This document shows, one piece after another, positions 1 through 8,200 of a stretch of 15,822 nucleotides of DNA. This DNA comes from an uncultured Ruminococcus sp. (GTDB taxonomy: Bacteria; Bacillota; Clostridia; Oscillospirales; CAG-382), in contig CACZRJ010000264.1 of the NCBI GenBank assembly GCA_902783535.1, positions 1 to 15,822 of the forward strand, given 5' to 3'. Under the pieces are notes generated by a model. It made no database searches and was not told the origin of the DNA. It was given only the letters and a program-made list of their open reading frames with translations. The position numbers were made by a program, and so were the translations under genes. Each line of letters starts with the position of its first letter. Positions within the stretch are counted from its first letter, which is position 1.

Positions 1-180
1 GCCGTCAGAAATCTGCGCCGCGAAGCCAACGAGGACAGCAAAAAACAGAAAAAGGACGGGATCCTGACCGAAGACGATCAGAAGGATGCGGAAAAGGATA
101 TCCAGACGCTGACCGACAAGTACATCAAGATCATTGACGAAGTCGTGGCGAAAAAAGACAAGGAAATCATGGAATTCTGA
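1..180 (+). CDS. frr: Ribosome recycling factor, C-terminal end (partial)
   Basis: The first 59 codons of the window are open in frame 1 and end at TGA 178-180. The peptide starts AVRNLRREANEDSKKQKK and ends in DKEIMEF. It matches the C-terminal third of ribosome recycling factor: the VRNxRREAN motif, then a lysine- and aspartate-rich helix of the three-helix bundle with a conserved xLTDKYIKxID segment. RRF works with EF-G to split post-termination ribosomes in the cytosol. The start and roughly two thirds of the protein lie left of the window. The stop sits 5 bases before the uppS ATG, and frr-uppS-cdsA is a conserved bacterial order, which supports the call. The ORF is short because of the window edge, not because the gene is damaged. 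Confidence 0.93.
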   Translation, partial: AVRNLRREANEDSKKQKKDGILTEDDQKDAEKDIQTLTDKYIKIIDEVVAKKDKEIMEF

Positions 181-185
181 TCACA

Positions 186-887
186 ATGGCTGACACGAAA
201 CCGACATTTGAAAAACTGCCCACGCACCTTGCCATCATCATGGACGGCAACGGCCGCTGGGCGAGGCAGAGGTTCCTTCCGCGGTCCGCAGGGCACGCGG
301 CGGGCGTCAAAACGCTGCGGGAAGCGGTCATGTCCTGCAACGACCTGGGCATTCGCTATCTGACTGTTTACGCATTTTCTTCCGAGAACTGGGGACGCGA
401 GCAGGAGGAAGTCAACGCTTTGATGACGCTGCTTGAGCAGGCCATCCGCAAGCTGACTCCGGAAATGAAGCAGAACAATGTCCGGCTCCAGCTGCTCGGA
501 GACATCGACCGGTTCCCGGAACCGGCGCACGGTTCTTTGCTGGCAAGTATGGAAGAATTGAAGGAGTGCACCGGGCTGACGCTGTCGGTCTGCCTCTCTT
601 ACGGCGGACGGCAGGAAATCGTCCGGGCTTTCCGGCTGCTTGCCGCGGAAGGGAAGGCGGACATCACGCCTGAGGACATTTCCTCACATCTGTTTACAGC
701 GGGCATGCCCGACCCGGATCTCGTCATCCGTACGAGCGGGGAATACAGGATTTCCAATTTTCTGCTGTGGCAGTCCGCTTACGCTGAATATTATTTCGCG
801 GATACTTACTGGCCTGATTTTCACGAAGCGGAATTGCTGGAAGCGCTTCGCGCCTACGAAAAACGTTCGCGGAGGTTCGGAAAGTAA
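186..887 (+). CDS. uppS: Undecaprenyl-diphosphate synthase (cis-prenyltransferase)
   Basis: This enzyme of 233 residues extends farnesyl diphosphate with eight isopentenyl units to C55 undecaprenyl diphosphate, the carrier for peptidoglycan and other wall polymers; it acts at the inner membrane face. The cis-prenyltransferase signature IMDGNGRWA is at residues 18-26, with catalytic D20. SYGGRQEI is at 138-145, and the C-terminal signature RTSGEYRISNFLLWQ at 182-196 is followed by AYAEYYF. Length is slightly below the family's usual 240-260, but all blocks are present. The ATG is chosen because the conserved block begins within 20 residues; the ribosome site is weak (GGAA 171-174), so coupling to frr, whose stop is 5 bases upstream, is likely. 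UppS consumes the C5 units made by Dxr, IspE and IspG encoded downstream. Confidence 0.96.
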   Translation: MADTKPTFEKLPTHLAIIMDGNGRWARQRFLPRSAGHAAGVKTLREAVMSCNDLGIRYLTVYAFSSENWGREQEEVNALMTLLEQAIRKLTPEMKQNNVRLQLLGDIDRFPEPAHGSLLASMEELKECTGLTLSVCLSYGGRQEIVRAFRLLAAEGKADITPEDISSHLFTAGMPDPDLVIRTSGEYRISNFLLWQSAYAEYYFADTYWPDFHEAELLEALRAYEKRSRRFGK

Positions 888-1042
888 AACCGTGATGTTT
901 CCTGAAAGGCGGAGGCGGAACTGCCGGATACGCAGAGCCGCGTTTTGCCTTTTTTCCCCGAAAATACGGTCAGAAATTAACTGAACTCCTTTTCGTTCGC
1001 CCGCACTGAGGCAAATGACAAAAAAGCAGGAGGAGGGTTGGA
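888..1042 (+). other. Intergenic stretch between uppS and cdsA
   Basis: These 155 bases form the only non-coding stretch above 50 bases. A small hairpin is possible at 930-943 (ACGC paired with GCGT around a six-base loop), followed by a T-rich run to about 956. The stem is only 4 bp, so this is a poor intrinsic terminator, though it could pause or attenuate transcription. I found no convincing -35/-10 pair, no recognisable riboswitch and no credible small gene. The last part is A-rich and leads into the strong ribosome site of cdsA. Confidence 0.5.
1028..1037 (+). promoter_or_regulatory. Strong Shine-Dalgarno site of cdsA
   Basis: AGGAGGAGGG lies 5 bases before ATG 1043, with an optimally placed AGGAGG core. 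It fixes the cdsA start and rules out the overlapping frame-shifted ATG at 1015 as a coding start. It is one of the best ribosome sites in the window, consistent with cdsA needing independent initiation after the 155-base gap. Confidence 0.8.
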
Positions 1043-1888
1043 ATGAAAACACGCATATTGACCGGATTCTGCCTCGTGGCCGTGATGGCCCCGGTCATCT
1101 TTTTTGCGCCGAACTGGGGTGTGTCCATCCTTTTCGCCGCTTTCTGCGGAATCGCCGTTTTCGAGATCACCGGCTGCATCGGACATCGAAACGAGTGGTG
1201 GGTGACCGTGCTTACGATCGTTCTCTGCGCCGCCGGCGCCGCATTGCACGGACATATGGTCGAGAGCGAAGCGGGAGAACCAACGCCTCTGTTCGAGCTT
1301 CTTTTCGCTGCCGCTCTGATCATGACCGCGCTGCTTTACGGTCTTGTGACTGTCGTGCGGAACGATTCTTTCCCGGCTGACACGGCGCTGGTTCAGTTCG
1401 GATTCTGCGTCTACGTTGTCTTCGGCTTCTCTGCGCTCAGCCGCCTGTCCGCATCTCCTCATCGGATCCTTCTGATTGCGGCGATTGCTGTTCCCTGGGT
1501 GGCCGACAGTCTTGCGTATTTTGCCGGACGCGCATTCGGAAAGAAAAAACTCTGCCCGGTCATATCGCCGAAAAAAACGGTCGAGGGCGCAATCGGAGGG
1601 GTTGCCGGGACGTCCGTGATCGCCGTGCTGCTCTTCGGCTTTTTGAAGTGGAACTGGAATCCGCTCGCTTTGACGGTCATCTTTATGGCAACCGCGGTCC
1701 TCTCTGTTTTTTCCATTTTCGGAGACCTGTTCGCCTCGGTCGTCAAACGCCGCTACAATATTAAGGATTACGGGAAGATTCTTCCGGGCCACGGGGGGAT
1801 CATGGACCGGTTCGACAGCGCATTGCCTGTTGCCATGGTCCTGTTCCTGTTTTATCAGATTCCATATTTTACGGAGTTGCTGAAATGA
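1043..1888 (+). CDS. cdsA: Phosphatidate cytidylyltransferase (CDP-diacylglycerol synthase)
   Basis: This integral membrane enzyme makes CDP-diacylglycerol from phosphatidic acid and CTP, the branch-point precursor of phospholipids. The protein has 281 residues, with hydrophobic segments near 5-45, 52-72, 86-104, 117-131, 141-160, 185-201, 208-230 and 261-275, as expected for a polytopic protein. The CdsA signature is seen at 232-258: S232, K235-R236, K241-D242, PGHGG 248-252, then D255-R256 and D258. The preceding SPKKTVEG block at 175-182 is also typical of the family. The start is set by AGGAGGAGGG just upstream. The stop overlaps the dxr start as ATGA, so the two are probably translationally coupled. 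Confidence 0.95.
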   Translation: MKTRILTGFCLVAVMAPVIFFAPNWGVSILFAAFCGIAVFEITGCIGHRNEWWVTVLTIVLCAAGAALHGHMVESEAGEPTPLFELLFAAALIMTALLYGLVTVVRNDSFPADTALVQFGFCVYVVFGFSALSRLSASPHRILLIAAIAVPWVADSLAYFAGRAFGKKKLCPVISPKKTVEGAIGGVAGTSVIAVLLFGFLKWNWNPLALTVIFMATAVLSVFSIFGDLFASVVKRRYNIKDYGKILPGHGGIMDRFDSALPVAMVLFLFYQIPYFTELLK

Positions 1889-3042
1889 GATCATCCATCT
1901 GTCTGCTCGGATCGACGGGGTCGATCGGAACACAGACGCTCGACGTCGCAAAGGCGCACGGCATTCGTGTTGACGGACTTGCGGCGGGAAAGCGCGTCGC
2001 TGAGCTGGAAGCGCAATGCCGGGCTTTTTTGCCCCGGATCGCATATGTCGGTGAAGAAGGATATACCGATTTGAAGGTGAGACTTTCCGATACGGATATC
2101 CGGATTCTGACCGGGGAAGACGGCCTATGCGAGATGGTCTGTGCGACAGACGCACCGGTCGTCGTCAATGCTCTTTCCGGGATGATGGGGTTGAAACCCA
2201 CTTTGGCCGCGCTGAACGCCGGCAAGGACGTCGCGCTGGCGAATAAAGAGACGCTGGTCGCGGGCGGCACGCTTGTAACGAGCAGCGCAAAAGAGAAGGG
2301 ACTTCGCATTTTTCCCGTGGACAGCGAGCATTCGGCGATTTTTCAGTGCCTTCAGACGAAGGCGGATCCCGGAACGGACGGACGGAAAAACAAAATCAGG
2401 AAAATTCTTCTGACCGCTTCCGGAGGGCCCTTTTTCGGAAAAGAAAAGTCCTTCCTCGAAAACGTGACGCCGGAAATGGCTTTGCATCACCCAAACTGGT
2501 CCATGGGACCGAAGATCACCGTCGACAGTTCGACGATGATGAACAAGGGCCTTGAGATCATTGAGGCAGTTCATTTATTCGGAGTTTCGCCGGAGCAGAT
2601 CGAGGTTGTCGTTCACCGCGAGAGCATCATCCATTCGATGGTCGAATTCGAGGACAACGCCGTTATCGCGCAGATGGCTGTTCCGGACATGCGGCTTTGC
2701 ATTCAGTATGCGCTGACCTATCCCGACAGACTGCCTTCTCCGTGCGAGGAGCTTGATCTCTTCAAAGTCGGCCGTTTGACGTTTCATCGCCCGGACGATG
2801 TAAATTTTCCGATGCTTTCGCTTGCGAAGGACGCGATTCGCAAAGGCGGCAATACTCCCGCCGCGATGAACGGCGCCAATGAGGAGGCTGTCTGGATGTT
2901 CCTGCGCGGCGAGTTGCGTTATCCCGAAATCTTTGAGCGCGTCGCGCACGCGGCAGAAACCGTTCCTTTCATCGCTTCGCCGACGCTGGACGATATCCTT
3001 GCGACCGATCGCGAAGCGAGGCGCATTGCCGCGGAAGGCTGA
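1885..3042 (+). CDS. dxr: 1-deoxy-D-xylulose 5-phosphate reductoisomerase
   Basis: Dxr converts DXP to 2-C-methyl-D-erythritol 4-phosphate using NADPH, the committed step of the MEP isoprenoid pathway. The protein is 385 residues, full length for the family. The NADPH-binding loop GSTGSIG is at 9-15. ANKETLV is at 119-125. DSEHSAIFQCL begins at D146; D146, E148 and E224 fit the metal ligands. LTASGGPF is near 176-183, NKGLEIIEA at 220-228 and HRESIIHSMVEF at 244-255. The ATG overlaps the cdsA stop by four bases, and GGAG at 1873-1876 is well spaced, so the start is secure. The only variation seen is a slightly long hydrophilic loop (about 158-170) before the LTASGGPF block. Confidence 0.97.
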   Translation: MRSSICLLGSTGSIGTQTLDVAKAHGIRVDGLAAGKRVAELEAQCRAFLPRIAYVGEEGYTDLKVRLSDTDIRILTGEDGLCEMVCATDAPVVVNALSGMMGLKPTLAALNAGKDVALANKETLVAGGTLVTSSAKEKGLRIFPVDSEHSAIFQCLQTKADPGTDGRKNKIRKILLTASGGPFFGKEKSFLENVTPEMALHHPNWSMGPKITVDSSTMMNKGLEIIEAVHLFGVSPEQIEVVVHRESIIHSMVEFEDNAVIAQMAVPDMRLCIQYALTYPDRLPSPCEELDLFKVGRLTFHRPDDVNFPMLSLAKDAIRKGGNTPAAMNGANEEAVWMFLRGELRYPEIFERVAHAAETVPFIASPTLDDILATDREARRIAAEG

Positions 3043-3062
3043 TTCCAGAGGTTTTTTGGATT

Positions 3063-4130
3063 ATGAATACTGTGATCACCATTCTTGTTACCCTTGTCAT
3101 GTTCGGCTTTCTGATCGCCGTTCATGAACTCGGGCATTATCTCGTCGCCAGACTGTTTCACGTCGGCATCATTGAGTACTCCATCGGTATGGGCCCGGCC
3201 ATTCACACGTGGGAGGGAAAAAACAACGACTTCTCCATCCGGGCGCTTCCGATCGGCGGCTACGTCCGTATGGTCGGCGAACCGGGAGAGGAACTTCCGG
3301 AAAACCTGCCGAAAGCAATCGGAAAAACATCGATCAACGACGTCTCCGTATGGAAACGGATGCTGATCGTCCTCGCAGGACCCTTCACGAACCTGGTGAT
3401 CTCGTTTCTTCTGATGTTCGTCCTGGTGACGACTTCAAGCCATCTGGCGTCGACGACGGTCGCGTCCTTCCAGGAGAACAACGTCAGCTCGCAATACGGA
3501 CTTCAGGCGGAAGATACCATTTTGAAAGTCAACGGCAGAACGATCCACTGCTTTCCGGATCTGTCCTACGCAGTCATGATGGACGGCGTCAAACCGGTCG
3601 ATATTCTCGTCGAACGGAACGGGTCGGAAGTTCTGCTGGAAGGCGTTCGCTTTGCGCCTTCCGAAGAAGACGGATTGACGCTTGGAACATTCGACTTTTA
3701 TGTTCACGAAAAGCCGAAAACCGTGTGGAATCTGATTTACGAGAGTTTCTGGCAGGGCTGGAATTCCATTTATGTGACGCTGGATTCCTTCCGTCAGCTG
3801 TTTACGGGAAGGTTTGGGCTTGAAGCGCTCGGCGGCCCCGTCGCGATCGGAGAGCAGGTCGGGAATGTCATCAAGCAAAGTCCCTCGTTCCTGGACACCC
3901 TCAGATATCTCGGAAGCATGACAGCGCTGATCTCCGTTTCGCTCGGGATCATGAACCTGCTTCCGATTCCCGCACTTGACGGCGGCAGGTTCGTCATCTA
4001 CGCCATCGAGGGCATTCGGAGAAAGCCTCTTCCGAAAAAAGTGGAAACGGCGATGACGGCGGGGACAATGATCCTCCTCTTTATACTGATGGCGCTCGTA
4101 TTTTTAAAAGACCTCATTCACCTGTTCTGA
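3063..4130 (+). CDS. rseP: RseP/RasP site-2 intramembrane zinc metalloprotease
   Basis: This is a 355-residue membrane protease of the S2P family (M50). It cuts trimmed transmembrane substrates within the membrane; in Bacillus the homologue RasP processes anti-sigma factors and signal-peptide remnants. The zinc motif HELGH is at 21-25 in the first membrane helix. A second helix lies near 98-125, and a PDZ domain spans roughly 130-200 (QYGLQAEDTILKVNG is its substrate groove start). The C-terminal S2P motif NLLPIPALDGG is at 298-308, with D306 as the third zinc ligand, followed by a last helix at about 335-350. All catalytic residues are present. The gene starts 20 bases after dxr, with an AGAGG-like ribosome site at 3047-3051. 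The order dxr-rseP is conserved in Bacillota. Its substrates are not visible here. Confidence 0.95.
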   Translation: MNTVITILVTLVMFGFLIAVHELGHYLVARLFHVGIIEYSIGMGPAIHTWEGKNNDFSIRALPIGGYVRMVGEPGEELPENLPKAIGKTSINDVSVWKRMLIVLAGPFTNLVISFLLMFVLVTTSSHLASTTVASFQENNVSSQYGLQAEDTILKVNGRTIHCFPDLSYAVMMDGVKPVDILVERNGSEVLLEGVRFAPSEEDGLTLGTFDFYVHEKPKTVWNLIYESFWQGWNSIYVTLDSFRQLFTGRFGLEALGGPVAIGEQVGNVIKQSPSFLDTLRYLGSMTALISVSLGIMNLLPIPALDGGRFVIYAIEGIRRKPLPKKVETAMTAGTMILLFILMALVFLKDLIHLF

Positions 4131-4173
4131 CATAAGCCCGATCATTTCAGAAAAAGCTGGAAAAGGGGAAAGC

Positions 4174-5250
4174 ATGATGCATCTGACAAAAACGGTGCGC
4201 ATCGGCGGCATTTCCATCGGCGGAGATGCGCCGGTCGCGATCCAATCCATGACGAATACGAAAACCGCCGACCGTGAATCGACTCTTGCGCAGATTCTTG
4301 CTTTGGAAGAGGAAGGCTGCGACATCGTCAGGTTTACGGTCAATACGCCGGAGGCGGCCGGGTCCATTCCATATCTTGCGGAACGGACGCACATCCCGCT
4401 CGTTGCCGACATTCATTTCGACTACAAGCTTGCCTTGGCCGCAGCGGATGCGGGAATCTCGAAGATCCGGATCAATCCGGGAAACATCGGCTCTGAGGAG
4501 CATATCCGTGCGGTCGCGAAAAAATGCATCGAGAAAAACATCCCCGTCAGAATCGGTATCAACAGCGGTTCTCTGGAAAAACATATCCTGGAAAAATACG
4601 GGTCCCCGACGGCCGAAGCGCTTTGCGAAAGCGCGCTGGAGGCTGCCGCGCAGTTTGAAAAATATGATTTCGACAATCTCGTCCTGTCCGTAAAGAGTTC
4701 CTCTGTTCAAACGATGATTGCCGCAAACAGACTGCTTTCGGAGCGGTGCAGCTATCCGCTGCATCTCGGCGTGACCGAAACGGGAACCCTGAGAAACGGG
4801 CTCATAAAGTCTTCCGTCGGGATCGGGTCGCTGCTCTGCGACGGCATCGGCGCGACCGTCCGCGTTTCGCTGACGGCGGATCCGGTGGAGGAGGTTCGCG
4901 CCGCGAAAGATATTCTGTCTGCCTGCGGAAAGCGTGCGTGCGTCAATCTGATCTCCTGTCCCACATGCGGACGGACGGAGATCGATCTGATTCCGTGTGC
5001 GGAAAAACTCCAGGAAATCTTCAGAAGCATGAAGACGACCCGTCCGGTGACCGTCGCCCTGATGGGATGCATCGTCAACGGCCCCGGAGAGGCGCGTGAG
5101 GCCGATGTCGGCGTCGCCGGCGGAAAGAAAGAGGCGCTTCTGTTCCGCAAAGGGGAGATCATACGCAAGATCCGTGAAGAAGAGATCGTGACCGTCCTGA
5201 CGGAAGAGGTTCGCCGTCTGATTGCCGAAAGTGAGAAAAGGAATGGATGA
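4174..5250 (+). CDS. ispG: 4-hydroxy-3-methylbut-2-enyl diphosphate synthase (flavodoxin/ferredoxin)
   Basis: IspG (GcpE) reductively opens MEcPP to HMBPP, the sixth MEP step, using a [4Fe-4S] cluster. The protein is 358 residues, the short bacterial two-domain form: a TIM barrel to about 255, then the cluster domain. The cluster ligands are C262 and C265 (in SCPTCGRT) and C299 (in MGCIVNGPGEA), with E306 as the fourth-ligand candidate. VADIHFDY at 78-84 and RINPGNIG at 99-106 are barrel landmarks. ATG 4174 and the in-frame ATG 4177 are both possible; AAGGGG at 4163-4168 is slightly better spaced for 4177, so the start is uncertain by one codon. It sits 43 bases after rseP, where Bacillus has proS; rseP-ispG-polC is common in clostridia. 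Confidence 0.97.
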   Translation: MMHLTKTVRIGGISIGGDAPVAIQSMTNTKTADRESTLAQILALEEEGCDIVRFTVNTPEAAGSIPYLAERTHIPLVADIHFDYKLALAAADAGISKIRINPGNIGSEEHIRAVAKKCIEKNIPVRIGINSGSLEKHILEKYGSPTAEALCESALEAAAQFEKYDFDNLVLSVKSSSVQTMIAANRLLSERCSYPLHLGVTETGTLRNGLIKSSVGIGSLLCDGIGATVRVSLTADPVEEVRAAKDILSACGKRACVNLISCPTCGRTEIDLIPCAEKLQEIFRSMKTTRPVTVALMGCIVNGPGEAREADVGVAGGKKEALLFRKGEIIRKIREEEIVTVLTEEVRRLIAESEKRNG

Positions 5251-8200
5251 TTCTCTTGCCCTGTTCAAAAAGAAATTCAGCAGACTTGATCTGACCGAAC
5301 GTCAGGCGAATGATATCCGTGACATGCAGTCTATGGAGATCCGCGTTCAGAAAGAAACGAGAAAACTGGCGATTTATGCTTCTTTTGCGTCATGGAAGGA
5401 CCCCGGCTGCTTCTTCGAACTTGAAGACGGGCTTCGCGACGCTTACGAACTGACCGAAGCGCGGATTTATCCGAGCTATCCGGGAGAACAGTTCGGGGAG
5501 CATTGCATCCCGGGCCTGATCGGTCTTTTGAAGCGAATCGCCGGGAAAGAAGCCGTGAACGGCTTTTTTGAGCAATGCTCATATTCATACGAACTGGAAG
5601 ACAGGGTTTTGACCATCGCCGTCCGGAACGGCGTCTCCGATGAGTTCATGCGCCGCAGCGGCGTCGAAAAATTCTTTTCCGACTGTATTCGCGGACAATT
5701 CGGAATTGACGTCCGCGTCGTCCTGACGGGCGAGGAAGTCGACCCTTCCGCGTATCAGCCGGAAATGCTTGCGGTTTTGACCAAACGCGCCGCAGAAGAG
5801 CGGCGCATGGAAGAAAGAACGTCTGACGGAAAGCAGCCGTCCGGCGAACCCGTGTCAAACGCGTTTCGCGTCATCGGTCCGGATGACGTGGAGACGTCCG
5901 TCGGCGAGGACGGACATATCATTGCACGTTCGGGGAACATGACGTTCGATGTAACGGATCCCGTGCCGGTGATGGGTGCATTGAAAGGGAAAAATCCGCT
6001 CATTCCGATCAAAAAGATACGGGATGGTCAGTTCGTCAGCGTCGTCGGTCATTTGTTCGAATGCGTTGAAAAGGAAAACTACGACAAGCCGACCAACAGC
6101 TACCGGCTGTTCATGACCGACGGGGAGGCCTCAGTCCTTCTGCGCTTTCAGGCGGAGAAAGGAATCAAGTTTACGAAAGGGACCGGATACATTCTCGTCG
6201 AGGGAAGAACGAAATTCAATGAATTCGAGGGAGAGGTCGTCCTCCAGGCGTCGGCAATCGCATTCGTAAAAAGACTGTTCCGCAAGGAAACGAATCCCGT
6301 TCCGCGCGTCGAACTGCACTGCCACACGAACATGTCGGCCATGGATGCGCTGACGGACCCGGTGAAACTCGTCGAACGCTGCAGTCAATGGGGATGCCCG
6401 GCCGTTGCCGTCACGGATCACGGAAACCTTCAGTCGTTTCCCGAGATCATGAAGGCGGTCGAAAAGCATCCGGAAGTCAAACCGATTTACGGGATCGAGG
6501 GGTATCTGGTCGACGATACCGCACGCGCCGTTTTCTCATACAGGCCAAAGACGGACAACAGAGAATTCAGAAAAGACGAATTTGTCATTTTCGACATCGA
6601 AACGACAGGTCTGTCCGCGGCCGCCTGCGGCATTACGCAGATCGCCGCGCTGATCATCCGCGGGTCCGGGGAAGAGGTCGACAGTTATGAGACATTCGTG
6701 AATCCGGGCATGCCGATCCCATCCAATATCACGGAACTGACCGGTATCACTGACGATATGGTCGCGGATGCGCCGTCGGAAGCGGAGGCCGTCAGAGCGT
6801 TCCTGGATTTTTGCGGAGGGCGGATGCTTGTCGCTCATAACGCAACGTTCGACTGCTCCTTCATCCGACGCGTCGCTGCCGCAAACGGCATACCTTTCCG
6901 TAACCCTTACATGGACACGGTCGCGGTATCCCGTTTCATAAACGCGGACCTTGCGAAGCACAACCTCGACGCTCTGTCGAAATACTTTGACCTCGGCGAG
7001 TTCGATCATCACCGCGCGAATGCGGATACGGAAATGCTGGCGCAGATTTTTCAGCGACTGGTTGCGAAACTGCTGGCGAACGGCATTTCGGACATCGACG
7101 CGATGGTCGAAGCGATGGCGGAAAAGGGCGATCCGCGCAAGATGAAAGATGTTTATCACATCGTGCTTCTCGCGAAGAATCAGACGGGGCTGAAAAATCT
7201 TTACAGGCTTGTATCCATGTCCTATCTGCGTTTTTTCAGCAAGCATCCGCGGATTCCGCTGACTGTGCTCCGCGAGTACAGAGAGGGCCTTTTGATCGGC
7301 TCCGCCTGCTCTGCGGGAGAACTGTACCGCGCGGTCATGGCCGGCCAGCCGTTCGACAAACTGTGCTCCATAGCGAAAAAATACGATTATCTGGAAATTC
7401 AGCCCTGGACAAACAACTGGTATCTGTTCGAAGAGGGCAGTCTGGGAGCCGACCCGAAGGCGGCGCTCGAGAAACTCCATGAATTCGACCGGACGATCGT
7501 AAGGATCGGCGAAAAACTCGGGAAGCCCGTATGCGCTACCGGAGACGTTCATTTTCTCGATCCTGAGGATGAGTTATACAGGCAGATTCTTCAGGCGGGC
7601 CAAAAATTCCCGGACGCAGACCGTGAGACGAAGCTGTACTTGAAAACGACTGACGAGATGCTGGAGGCGTTCGCTTTTCTCGGGGAGGAAAAGGCGAGAG
7701 AGATCGTCCTGGACAATCCGAGAAAAATCGCCGATATGGTGGACAGGCTTCTCCCGATTCCGGAAGGCAAATATACGCCCTCCATTCCCGGAGCGCAGGA
7801 AGACCTGATCGAAATGTGCAAGAAAACCGCGCGCGACATGTACGGCGATCCTCTTCCTGAGATTGTCCAAAACCGTATGGACAGGGAACTGAACGCGGTC
7901 ATCACCAACCACTACGCGGTCCTGTACATCATCGCGAGGAACCTTGTTCGCAACTCTGAGGAGAACGGCTATTACGTCGGCTCGAGAGGATCCGTCGGGT
8001 CCTCCTTCGTGGCGACGCTTGCCAGGATATCGGAGGTGAATCCTCTGCCTCCGCATTACAGGTGTCCGAAATGCAAACACAGCGAATTCATTACGGACGG
8101 AAGCGTCGGAAGCGGATTCGACATGCCGGACAAGAACTGCCCGAATTGCGGAACGAGGATGATCGTGGACGGACACGACATTCCGTTCGAAACATTCCTC

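Noticed and set aside
930..956. Possible intrinsic terminator after uppS
   Set aside because: The stem is only 4 bp (or a 5 bp alternative with a G-T pair) and the T tract is broken by CC, so it falls short of a convincing terminator.
977..2155. A 392-codon minus-strand frame across cdsA and the start of dxr
   Set aside because: Antisense to two well-supported genes, with a composition typical of a codon shadow (many Arg, His and Ser) and no motif.
4147..5268. A 373-codon minus-strand frame opposite ispG
   Set aside because: It mirrors ispG almost exactly and has no domain signature; it is explained by the codon bias of ispG.
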